Below are positions 29,801 to 36,500 of a stretch of 64,000 nucleotides of DNA, one piece after another (within the stretch, counting starts at the first letter, position 1; the number at the start of each line of letters is the position of its first letter). Origin of the DNA: Pseudomonas sp. ABC1 (GTDB lineage: Bacteria > Pseudomonadota > Gammaproteobacteria > Pseudomonadales > Pseudomonadaceae); contig NZ_CP058349.1 of the NCBI RefSeq assembly GCF_013395055.1, positions 62,001 to 126,000 of the forward strand, in the 5' to 3' direction. Position numbers and translations under genes: made by a program. Under the pieces are notes generated by a model. That model was given only the letters and a program-made list of their open reading frames with translations, did not search any database and was not told where the DNA came from.

Positions 29801-30527
29801 CCGCACTGGCGACTTGGCGTGTTATTGCGTTGATGGTGTGATCGAATACATGGGCCGTATCGACCACCAGGTTAAGATTCGTGGCTTCCGCATTGAGCTG
29901 GGCGAGATCGAGGCGCAACTACAATCTCACGCAACTGTCCGCGAAACGGTAGTAATTGATATCGATGGGCCGAATGGCAAGCAACTGGTTGGTTATCTCG
30001 TTGCTGACACTAACATTTCGGATGATCTTGAGCTGCAGGACGCATTGCGTGGGAGCCTGCGTAATTATCTGGCAGAAAACCTGCCAGACCATATGCTCCC
30101 GGCGCATCTGCTGTTCTTGGATAAACTGCCACTGACACCCAATGGCAAGCTGGACCGCAAGGTATTGCCGAGACCGGAGGCGAGTTTGTCGCGGCGGGAA
30201 TATATTGCCCCACAAAGTGAGTTGGAAAAGCAGATAGCAGCGATCTGGGCCGGTGTATTGAAGGTCGAGAAGGTTAGTTTGACCGATAACTTCTTCGAAC
30301 TAGGCGGGCATTCGCTGCTGGCTACCCAGGTAGTGGTGAGAATCCGGAATCAGATGGAGCTTGATGTTGCTCTGCGAGAGCTGTTCGAGTACCCCCGCCT
30401 CGCTCATTTTTCCAGACATCTTGCAAGCAAATCCAGTATGGCGGCACCGTTGCAGTCAGAACTGACTAAATCGCTGGAGGCCCTTAAACGTCTCTCCTCA
30501 GAGGAAATCGATGAACTGACTTCTTAG
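14805..30527 (+). CDS. Pyoverdine-type non-ribosomal peptide synthetase, 4 modules (CATE-CATE-CAT-CAT)
   Basis: 5240 residues, PvdI-like in size. Landmarks by residue: C1 178, A1 657, T1 (LGGDS) 1051, E1 (HHLVVDG) 1235; C2 (HHILMDG, D-donor type) 1708, A2 2178, T2 (LGGDS) 2575, E2 2759; C3 (D-donor type) 3232, A3 3702, T3 (LGGHS) 4103; C4 4291, A4 4771, T4 (LGGHS) 5166. Pockets as I read them: A1 DGEICGGVTK (basic or hydroxyornithine type of pyoverdine synthetases), A2 DAEDIGAITK (basic), A3 DFWSIGMVHK (threonine, one change from DFWNIGMVHK), A4 DLKNLGTDVK (unassigned; the Lys at position 239 suggests an acidic or amide side chain). Two E domains predict D residues at modules 1 and 2. Modules 1 and 2 share a 3.8-kb nearly identical segment. 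The start ATG lies 2 nt after the previous stop; the next gene begins 11 nt downstream. Confidence 0.92.
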   Translation: MDKTTAERIAKRFVGLSLGQRRQILEKMAETGQSFKLLPIVPTRHETEHLSLSYAQQRQWFLWQLDPESTAYNMPTALRFKGELDIEALGSSFKTLIARHESLRTTFRQEGEQAVQVIHPRINLALDQEYLETASEALIQSKVEEEVARPFDLEHGPLVRVKLLQLAENDHVLILTLHHIVSDGWSMPIMVGELVQLYEGYRTGEQVTLPELPIQYADYAIWQRNWMEAGEQERQLAYWKEQLGEEQPVLELPTDRSRPAIQSQEGANLAIELDDALAQSLKQLAQQQGVTLFMLLLASFQSLLHRYSGQDDIRVGVPNANRNRVETERLIGFFVNTQVLKAEFDLDTTFSDLLKQIQQTALGAQAHQDLPFEQLVEALHPERSLSHSPLFQVMFNHQTQVKGESRRLPGLTVEGLSWEKQTAQFDLTLDTFEHSEGIGASLSYATALFDKSTIERLAQHWLNLLQGLVNAPSQRIAELPMLAEAEHHAILDQWDNTHASYPSSRYVHQLIEDQVRQTPDSVAVIFNDQPLTYRELDVQANRLAHKLIEMGVGPEVRVAIAMRRSAEIMMAFLAVLKAGGAYVPLDAAHPRERLLYMMEDCKAALVLTQSDLLDVLAIPQGLATVLLDKGDAWGGYPNSAPAVAIAEDNLAYVIYTSGSTGQPKGVAVSHGPLVAHIQAIADLYETGPADCELHFMSFAFDGSHEGWMPALAKGARVLIRDDSLWLPEYTYAQMHQHKVTIGIFPPVYLQQLAEHAAREGNPPVTRIYCFGGDAVPQASYELARKALCPQYIVNGYGPTETVVTPLLWKAGKSEHCGAAYAPIGRLVGRRRGYVLGNDLSLLPAGFAGELYLGGHGVARGYLDRPGLTAERFVPDPFGDGERVYRSGDLTRARADGVVDYLGRIDYQVKIRGFRIELGEIEARLQGHEAVREAVVIDIEGPSGKQLAAYLVSTGDQTADVEQQSELRTSLRDYLKEVLPDYMVPAHLLFLDKLPLTPNGKLDRKALPKPDASQLQQEFIAPQSELEQQIASIWADVLKVEKVGLTDNFFELGGDSIISIQVVSRARQAGIRFTPKELFQHQTVQGLASVATCGEEGGLQIDQGPVTGEALLLPIHQQFFEEDIPERHHWNQALLLKPGKELNAESLEQAIRALVVHHDALRLSFTQDVNRMWTACYHPVTEPQSILWQSEVQGEAELEALCNEAQRSLDLQGGPLIRAVLATLADGSQRLLLAIHHLVVDGVSWRVLLEDLQMAYGQLQADQTIKLPAKTSSTKAWAEHLQTYANSEALQQELGYWATQLADTQSELPCDNPEGSLQGLYAASAQTRLDRTCTQQLLQQAPAAYRTQVNDLLLTALARVIARWTERSDVLIQLEGHGREELFEDIDLTRTVGWFTSVFPVKLSPTGTLDGSIKGIKEQLRAIPHKGIGFGALRYLGEAPAQQALAQLPIPRITFNYLGQFDSSFAQEQDDGEEAFLAPALESPGASQSEQAPLGNWLSINGQVYGGELSLNWSFSREMFREETIQCLAQEYAEELKVLIAHCVDENTFGLTPSDVPLAGLSQEQLDALPIAAKIIEDIYPLSPMQQGMLFHTLYAQEGGDYINQMRVDVQGLDIERFRQAWQAAVDRHEVLRASFITQFEQPLQVIRKHVEMPFASLDWRTQPDLQAGLDTWAEADRQKSFDLLNDPLLRIAVIRTDENSHHLIYTGHHILMDGWSNSQLLGEVLQAYAGVQSNSQTGRYRDYIDWLQKQDKAISETFWRKQLQELQEPARLAQAIRQSETELSPGYGEHHRQFTPEQTRQLSEFARQQRVTVNTLVQSVWLLLLQRYTGQDTISFGATVAGRPAELKGVEQQLGLFINTLPVIASPKPEQSVAQWVEQIQTQNLALREHEHTPLYDVQRWSGLGGEGLFDTILVFENYPISEVLQQGAPDGLKFGPVTSHEQTNYPLALAVGLGDTLSIHYSYDRERFSTATVQRIAQYFGNLLQAFIENSQQTLGELSLLSSEEQQQIIYDWNHSEASYSGDQCIHQLIEAQAERNPDAVAVVFGDEALTYQGLNRKANQLAHKLRELGVGPDVLVGIAVERSLEMVIGLLAILKAGGAYVPLDPEYPQDRLSYMLEDSGIQLLLTQSHLQEQLPISNHIKTIVLNQGNESLRGYSEVNPENIVQPENLAYVIYTSGSTGQPKGVVVPHGALSMHVVGVSCFYCLGDKERILQFSSLSFDAASEQIWGGLSHGAALHVGDFPRMSYAEIYDNICKLGITFLDLPPAYLLGYVQFLQSESRQNESIKACIIGGESWGKRLLESLYVFPGAMIFNAYGPTETVITPLSFKVDNLAACQSVVPVGRPVGERSSYLLSDGLICQPTFVNGEIFIAGKGLARGYHQRPALTAERFVPDPFDQSRLGGGRLYRTGDLARYRTDGVIEYVGRIDHQVKIRGFRIELGEIEARLQGHEAVREAVVIDIEGPSGKQLAAYLVSTGDQTADVEQQSELRTSLRDYLKEVLPDYMVPAHLLFLDKLPLTPNGKLDRKALPKPDASQLQQEFIAPQSELEQQIASIWADVLKVEKVGLTDNFFELGGDSIISIQVVSRARQAGIRFTPKELFQHQTVQGLASVATCGEEGGLQIDQGPVTGEALLLPIHQQFFEEDIPERHHWNQALLLKPGKELNAESLEQAIRALVVHHDALRLSFTQDVNRMWTACYHPVTEPQSILWQSEVQGEAELEALCNEAQRSLDLQGGPLIRAVLATLADGSQRLLLAIHHLVVDGVSWRVLLEDLQMAYGQLQADQTIKLPAKTSSTKAWAEHLQTYANSEALQQELGYWATQLADTQSELPCDNPEGSLQGLYAASAQTRLDRTCTQQLLQQAPAAYRTQVNDLLLTALARVIARWTERSDVLIQLEGHGREELFEDIDLTRTVGWFTNVFPVKLSPTGTLDGSIKGIKEQLRAIPHKGIGFGALRYLGEAPAQQALAQLPIPRITFNYLGQFDSSFAQEQDDGEEAFLAPALESPGASQSEQAPLGNWLSINGQVYGGELSLNWSFSREMFREETIQCLAQEYAEELKVLIAHCVDENTFGLTPSDVPLAGLSQEQLDALPIAAKIIEDIYPLSPMQQGMLFHTLYAQEGGDYINQMRVDVQGLDIERFRQAWQAAVDRHEVLRASFITQFEQPLQVIRKHVEMPFASLDWRTQPDLQAGLDTWAEADRQKSFDLLNDPLLRIAVIRTDENSHHLIYTGHHILMDGWSNSQLLGEVLQAYAGVQSNSQTGRYRDYIDWLQKQDKAISETFWRKQLQELQEPARLAQAIRQSETELSPGYGEHHRQFTPEQTRQLSEFARQQRVTVNTLVQSVWLLLLQRYTGQDTISFGATVAGRPAELKGVEQQLGLFINTLPVIASPKPEQSVAQWVEQIQTQNLALREHEHTPLYDVQRWSGLGGEGLFDTILVFENYPISEVLQQGAPDGLKFGPVTSHEQTNYPLALAVGLGDTLSIHYSYDRERFSTATVQRIAQCFGNLLQAFIENSQQTLGELSLLSSEEQQQIIYDWNHSEASYLGDQCIHQLIEAQAERNPDAVAVVFGDEALTYQGLNRKANQLAHKLRELGVGPDVLVGIAVERSLEMVIGLLAILKAGGAYVPLDPEYPQDRLSYMLEDSGIQLLLTQSHLQEQLPISNHIKTIVLNQGNESLRGYSEVNPENIVQPENLAYVIYTSGSTGKPKGTLLPHQNVMRLFQATQGWYQFGSGDVWSVFHSYAFDFSVWELYGALLYGAKAVIVPKEVARSPEDFHALLVREKVTVLSQTPSAFKQLIPIAVERSQKLSLRYIIFGGESLDVTSLVTWLEKFGDHQPQLVNMYGITETTVHVTYRPIRLADLAKATISPIGEVIPDLSWYFLDGNLGVATPGCHGELHIGRAGLARGYYHRPALTAERFIPDPFDCSEQGGGRLYRTGDLARYRADGVIEYVGRIDHQVKIRGFRIELGEIEARLQAHEAVREAVVIDIEGPSGKQLVGYLLAGTHLSDDLEQQAALRSRLRDFLKEALPDYMVPAHLLFLDKLPLTPNGKLDRKALPKPDANQLQQEYVAPQSELEQQVASIWADVLKVEKVGLTDNFFELGGHSLLATQVISRIRQALNIEQPLRTLFEAPMLEDFAAHIGQGTSNTTPAFQRVDRIQPLQLSYAQQRQWFLWQLEPESTAYNMPTALRFKGDLNIGALRASFEALIARHESLRTTFRQEGEQALQIIHPKIDFALLQEKLEDTSEELIQSKVEEEVAEPFDLEQGPLIRIKLLWLSEDDHVLILTLHHIVSDGWSMPIMVDELVQLYEGYRTGQQVTLPELPIQYADYAIWQRNWMEAGEQERQLAYWKEQLGEEQPVLELPTDRPRPAIQSQEGANFSVSLNDDLAQSLKQLAQQQGVTLFMLLLASFQSLLHRYSGQDDIRVGVPTANRNRVETERLIGFFVNTQVLKAEFDLDTTFSGLLKQVQQTALGAQAHQDLPFEQLVEALHPERSLSHSPLFQVMFNHQTQVRGESRRLSGLTVEGLSWEMQTAQFDLTLDTSEYREGIGASLSYATALFDKSTIERLAQHWLNLLNGIVKAPNQRIAELPLLSPEEQQQIIYDWNHSEASYSGDQCIHQLIEAQVKKTPDAVAVVFGDKELTYQELNKKSNQLAHKLLELGVGPDVLVGIAVERSLEMVISLLAILKAGGAYVPLDPEYPQDRLSYMLEDSGIQLLLTQSHLQEQLPISNHIKTIVLDQGNESLRGYSEVNPENIVQPENLAYVIYTSGSTGRPKGAAVRIGSFVNLLHWYKGACELSSDDKVLLFSSYAFDLTQKNIYGVLCVGGQLHLPAPGYDPEACARQIELHHLTLVNCAPSAFQPLLQDGYARLRSLRHVLLGGEAIQPGELSDWLGAPEAAGVMLHNTYGPTECTDVVIAYAAKDVAVSGLTSVPIGRPLPGVEAYVLSSSGELQAPGLVGELHIGGSCVGEGYWRRAGLTAERFVPNPFDEQQGGRLYRTGDLACYCVDGVIEYMGRIDHQVKIRGFRIELGEIEAQLQSHATVRETVVIDIDGPNGKQLVGYLVADTNISDDLELQDALRGSLRNYLAENLPDHMLPAHLLFLDKLPLTPNGKLDRKVLPRPEASLSRREYIAPQSELEKQIAAIWAGVLKVEKVSLTDNFFELGGHSLLATQVVVRIRNQMELDVALRELFEYPRLAHFSRHLASKSSMAAPLQSELTKSLEALKRLSSEEIDELTS
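17521..21325 (+). repeat. 3.8-kb internal direct repeat of NRPS2, copy 1
   Basis: This segment runs from the end of A1 through T1, E1, C2 and the first half of A2. It recurs at 22093-25897 (offset 4572). Across 3805 bp I noticed four differences, three changing the protein (Ser/Asn, Tyr/Cys, Ser/Leu). The copies part just before the TSGSTG motif, where the substrate-recognising part of the A domains begins. Confidence 0.9.
22093..25897 (+). repeat. 3.8-kb internal direct repeat of NRPS2, copy 2
   Basis: Second copy, covering the end of A2, T2, E2, C3 and the first half of A3. Parts of the same sequence are also found in NRPS3 (34559-35809) and NRPS4 (44151-46150). Confidence 0.9.
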
Positions 30528-30538
30528 GAGATATCCCA

Positions 30539-33500
30539 GTGCAAGAGCTGCTTGAGTCCGTAAAAACCTTGTCCAGCAGGGAGCGCAAGGCTCTGGCAGT
30601 TCTGCTCAAGCGCCAAGGCATCAACCTGTATGGGGTCGCTCCAATTTATCCAAGGGAGCCAGAAGAGTCGCTGCTCCTCTCCTATGCCCAGCAGCGCCAA
30701 TGGTTCCTTTGGCAGTTGGAGCCTGAAAGCACCGCTTACAATATGCCTACAGCCCTCAGGTTCAAGGGTGACTTGAGTATTGAGGCTTTACGTTCCAGCT
30801 TCGAGGCATTGATTGCTCGCCACGAAACCCTGCGCACCACCTTCCGACAGGAGGGGGAGCAGGCACTCCAGATCATTCATCCAAGGATCGACTTTGCCTT
30901 GGTCCAGGAGAGCCTGGAAGGCACTAGCGAGAAACTGATCCAATCCAAGGTCGAGGAAGAAGTCGCTAGGCCTTTCGATCTGGAGCATGGTCCGCTGCTA
31001 CGGATAAAGCTGCTGCGGTTAGCTGAGGACGATCATGTCCTGATCTTGACCCTGCACCATATCGTCTCCGATGGCTGGTCTATGCCCATTATGGTCGATG
31101 AGTTGGTCCAGCTTTACCAAGGCTATTGTACAAATCATCAAGTAAATCTACCGGAACTACCGATCCAGTACGCCGACTACGCCATCTGGCAGCGCCAATG
31201 GATGGAGGCCGGTGAGCGGGAACGGCAACTGGCCTACTGGAAAGCGCAACTGGGAGACGAACAACCGGTACTGGAACTGCCCACAGACCGACCACGTCCG
31301 GCGATCCAAGATCAGGAGGGTGCTAATTTCAGCGTTAGTCTTAGCAACGACCTCGCACAGTCGCTGAAACAACTGGCCCAGCAACAGGGTGTCACCCTGT
31401 TTATGCTGCTGCTGGCCAGCTTTAAAGCCCTGTTGCACCGCTACTCGGGCCAGGACGATATTCGCGTGGGTGTTCCCACTGCCAACCGTAACCGGGTGGA
31501 AACTGAAAGTCTGATCGGCTTTTTCGTCAACACCCAGGTGCTAAAGGCCAAATTCGACCTGGGTACCACCTTCAGTGACTTGCTCAAGCAGATCCAGCAG
31601 ACAGCACTGGGCGCACAGGCGCACCAGGATTTGCCGTTCGAGCAACTGGTCGAGGCTTTGCACCCGGAGCGCAGCCTGAGTTATAGCCCGCTGTTCCAGG
31701 TGATGTACAACCACCAGACCCAAGTCAGAGGCGAGGCTCGCCTCTTGTCAGGGCTGGCAGTAGAAGGGGTGTCCTGGGAAAAGCAGACCGCCCAGTTCGA
31801 CCTGACACTGGATACCTTCGAGTACAGAGAGGGTATTGGCGCCTCGTTGAGCTATGCCACGGCATTGTTCGATAAATCCACCATCGAACGGCTGGCTCAG
31901 CATTGGATCAATCTGCTGCAAGGTATCGTCAAGGCGCCGAGCCAGCGTATTGCAGAATTATCGCTGCTCAGTCCAGAGGAACAGCAACAGATTACCTACG
32001 ACTGGAACCGTACCGAAGCGAACTATCCAAGCGACCAGTGCATTCACCAGTTGATCGAAGCCCAGGCCGAGAGAACTCCATATGCCACTGCAATGGTCTT
32101 GGGCGATGAAGAGCTGACCTATCAAGAACTGAATAGAAAAGCTAACCAACTGGCGCACAAACTCCGCGAGTTGGGTGTAGGCCCGGATGTACTGGTCGGT
32201 ATCGCGGTGGAGCGCAGTCTGGAAATGGTGATTGGCCTGCTGGCGATCCTCAAGGCCGGTGGTGCCTATGTGCCGCTGGATCCTGAGTATCCACGGGAGC
32301 GCCTGGCCTATATGGCCGAGGATAGCGGCATTGGGTTGCTGCTGACGCAGTCCGGCATGCTGGACTTGCCCGGGGTTCTCAGCCTGTACTTGGATCAGGA
32401 GGCCAACTGGCTGGAAGGGTACGGGGACGATGATCCCGCTCCTCTGGCCAGATACGATAGTGCCGCTTATATGATCTTCACATCTGGTTCGACGGGTATG
32501 CCCAAGGGGGTGACCATTCCCCATGGTGCCTTCGCCATGCACTGCCAGGCCGCCGCGCAGCGCTATGGCATCACAGAGAAGGACTGCATGCTGCAGTTCG
32601 CCTCGATCAGCTTCGATGCTGCCGCCGAGCAGATCTTCATGTCCCTGGCCTTTGGCCTCCGGTTGCTGCAGGGTGAGGTGAAACAATGGTCGGTCGAGCA
32701 GTTGCTGGAGCGTGTCGAAAGACATGGCGTCTCCATCCTTAATCTCCCACCGGCCTACCTGGCTCATCTCTGCGAAAGTCTGGACAGGGCCAAGAAGGTC
32801 GTCGATATCCGTTTGTGCATCCTGGGTGGGGAAGCATGGAGCCATGGTTTGTTGAGTGGGGCTATCCGGGCGTCCCATATTTTCAACGCCTATGGCCCCA
32901 CGGAAGCTGTGGTCACTCCATTGATCTGGGAAGCGGAATCCGGCGCCTTCGGGGGCTATGCGCCGATTGGGCGTCCCGTCGGGGAGCGTAGTGCCTATGT
33001 GCTTGATGAGTGCATGAATCTGTTGCCGTCAAACGGCAGTGGCGAGTTGTACCTCGGTGGAGAAGGGCTGGCGCGTGGCTACCACGACCGTCCCGCCCTG
33101 ACGGCCGAACGCTTCGTCCCCGATCCCTTCGATAGCGGAGAACCGGGTGGAAGCCGACTGTACCGCACCGGCGATCTGGCCAAGTACCGTGCCGATGGTG
33201 TACTAGAGTACCTGGGCCGTATCGACTATCAAGTGAAGATCCGTGGTTTCCGCATCGAACTGGGTGAGATCGAGTCCAGGCTGCAGGAGCATGAAACGAT
33301 TCATGAAGCGGCGGTGCTCGATATCGATGGTCCGATAGGCAAGCAACTAGCAGCTTACCTGGTACCCTCTGCGGATCGGGCGACTGATTCTGAACAACAG
33401 AGCGAACTGCGCACGAGCCTGCGCGATTATCTGAGTGAGCGGCTGCCGGACTATATGGTTCCAGCCCACCTGATTTTCCTCGAAGCCCTGCCGCTGACGC

Positions 33501-36500
33501 CCAACGGCAAACTGGATCGCAAGGCATTGCCCAGGCTGGATGTAAGCCAACTGCAACAGGCCTATGTAGCACCTCGGAGTGAGCTGGAGCAACGGATCGC
33601 CGCGATCTGGGCGGATGTGCTGAAGGTCGAGCGGGTTGGGCTGACCGACAACTTCTTCGAGCTGGGTGGCGACTCGATAATTTCCATTCAGGTGGTCAGT
33701 CGCGCGCGGCAGGCCGGTATCCGCTTTACACCCAAGGAGCTGTTCCAGCACCAGACGGTGCAGGGGCTCGCCTCCGTGGCACAACAGGGAGAGTCGGCTG
33801 GATTTCAGATTGACCAGGGCTTGGTAAATGGACAAGCGTTGCTGCTACCGATTCATCAATGGTTCTTCGATAGCGAGGTCCCTGAGCACCATCATTGGAA
33901 CCAGTCGCTATTGCTTAAGCCGGGCAAGATACTGAGCAGTGAAACGCTCCAGCGGGCACTGCAAGAATTGATCACTCACCACGATGCCTTGCGCTTGGGC
34001 TTTTCGCGGCAGGCGGATGGTGTTTGGGCTGCGCAGTACCATTCACTCTTGGAACAGCAGCACGCCTGGGGGCAAAACCCCATCCTGTGGGCTGTCGATG
34101 TGGAGGGAGAGCAAGCGCTGGAGGATCTTTGCAATGAAGCCCAGCGCAGCCTGGATCTACAGGGCGGGCCCTTGCTTAGGGCCGTTTTGGCGACCTTGGA
34201 CGATGGTAGCCAGCGACTGCTGCTAGTGATCCATCACTTGGTGGTAGATGGTGTGTCCTGGCGCATCCTGCTGGAGGACCTGCAGACAGCCTATGCTCAG
34301 TTGGATACTAGCCAGGTTGTCAGCCTGCCGGCCAAGACCAGCTCGACTCAAGCTTGGGCCGAGCATCTGCGTGATTATGCCGCCAGCGAGGTCTTGCAGC
34401 AGGAATTGTTGTACTGGCAAGCCGAGCTGGACGATGCAAGTGCCGAGTTGCCTTGCGATAACCCTGAGGGTTCTCTGCAAAGCCTGCACGCAGCCACTGC
34501 TCAGACTCGTCTTGATCAAGATTTCACCCGCCAACTGCTGCAACAGGCACCGGCAGCGTATCGCACCCAGGTCAATGATCTGTTGCTGACGGCGCTGGCT
34601 CGTGTCATTGCACGCTGGACAGAACGGAGCGATGTACTGATACAACTCGAAGGGCATGGCCGTGAAGAGTTGTTCGAGGATATCGACCTGACAAGAACCG
34701 TGGGTTGGTTTACCAGTGTATTCCCGGTGAAGCTGAGTCCAACTGGAACCCTGGATGGCTCGATCAAGGGAATCAAGGAACAACTGCGCGCGATTCCGCA
34801 TAAAGGCATTGGTTTCGGTGCACTTCGCTATCTGGGAGAGGCGCCGGCACAACAAGCCCTGGCCCAACTCCCCATACCACGGATCACCTTCAACTATCTG
34901 GGGCAGTTCGATAGCAGCTTTGCCCAAGAGCAGGATGACGGAGAGGAGGCATTCCTTGCGCCTGCACTGGAAAGCCCAGGTGCAAGCCAGAGCGAACAGG
35001 CTCCTCTGGGTAACTGGCTAAGCATCAACGGCCAAGTCTATGGCGGCGAACTGAGTCTGAACTGGAGTTTCAGTCGTGAGATGTTCAGGGAGGAGACCAT
35101 TCAGTGTCTGGCACAAGAGTATGCCGAAGAGCTCAAGGTGCTGATTGCTCACTGTGTGGACGAAAATACCTTTGGTCTGACGCCATCGGACGTTCCTCTG
35201 GCTGGTTTGAGCCAAGAGCAACTGGACGCTCTGCCAATAGCCGCAAAGATAATAGAAGATATTTATCCGCTATCACCAATGCAGCAGGGGATGCTGTTCC
35301 ACACCCTGTACGCACAGGAGGGTGGCGACTATATCAATCAGATGCGTGTTGACGTGCAAGGGCTGGACATCGAGCGCTTTCGCCAAGCTTGGCAAGCAGC
35401 AGTCGACCGTCATGAAGTACTGCGCGCCAGCTTTATTACCCAGTTCGAACAGCCACTGCAGGTCATCCGCAAACATGTGGAAATGCCCTTCGCCAGCTTG
35501 GACTGGCGTACCCAGCCTGATCTTCAGGCGGGGTTAGATACTTGGGCCGAAGCCGATCGGCAAAAAAGTTTCGATCTGCTGAATGATCCACTGCTGCGTA
35601 TTGCGGTCATTCGTACGGATGAAAACAGCCATCACTTGATCTATACCGGCCACCATATCTTGATGGACGGCTGGAGCAATTCGCAGTTGTTGGGTGAGGT
35701 GCTGCAGGCCTATGCCGGTGTGCAATCCAATTCGCAAACAGGCCGCTACCGGGACTATATCGACTGGCTGCAGAAACAGGATAAAGCGATCAGCGAAACT
35801 TTCTGGAGAGAACAGCTCAATGAGCTGGAAGAGCCGACTCGTTTAGCCCAAGCCATTCGCCAGGACAGAGCACATCTCGGCACTGGCTACGGCGATCACT
35901 ACCAGGCTCTGGATCAACATCAAACCCGATACCTCAGTGAGTTCGCTCGTCAGCAGCGGGTAACGGTCAATACCTTGGTACAGGCAGCCTGGTTGCTGTT
36001 GCTGCAACGCTACACAGGCCAGGACACCGTCAGCTTCGGCGCCACGGTGGCTGGCCGTCCTGCGGAACTGAAAGGCGTGGAGCAACAACTGGGGCTGTTT
36101 ATCAACACCTTGCCGGTTATTGCCAGCCCGAAACCGGAACGGAGCGTGGCACAGTGGATCGAGCAGGTACAGGCCCGGAACTTGGCCTTGCGTGAGCACG
36201 AATATACACCGTTGTATGAAGTTCAGCGGTGGGCTGGGCTGGGCGGCGAGGCGCTGTTTGACACTATTCTGGTCTTTGAAAATTATCCGATCTCCGAAGC
36301 TTTGCAACAAGGTGCACCAGAAGGCATCAAGTTTGGACCGGTAATGAGCCAAGAACAGACTAATTACCCACTAACCCTGGCAGTCGGTCTGGGCGATACC
36401 TTGTCGATTCATTACAGTTATGATCGGGAGCACTTCAGTGCTTCGACAGTTCAAAGAATTTCTGAGCATTTCAGAAACTTGCTTCAGACTCTTGCATATA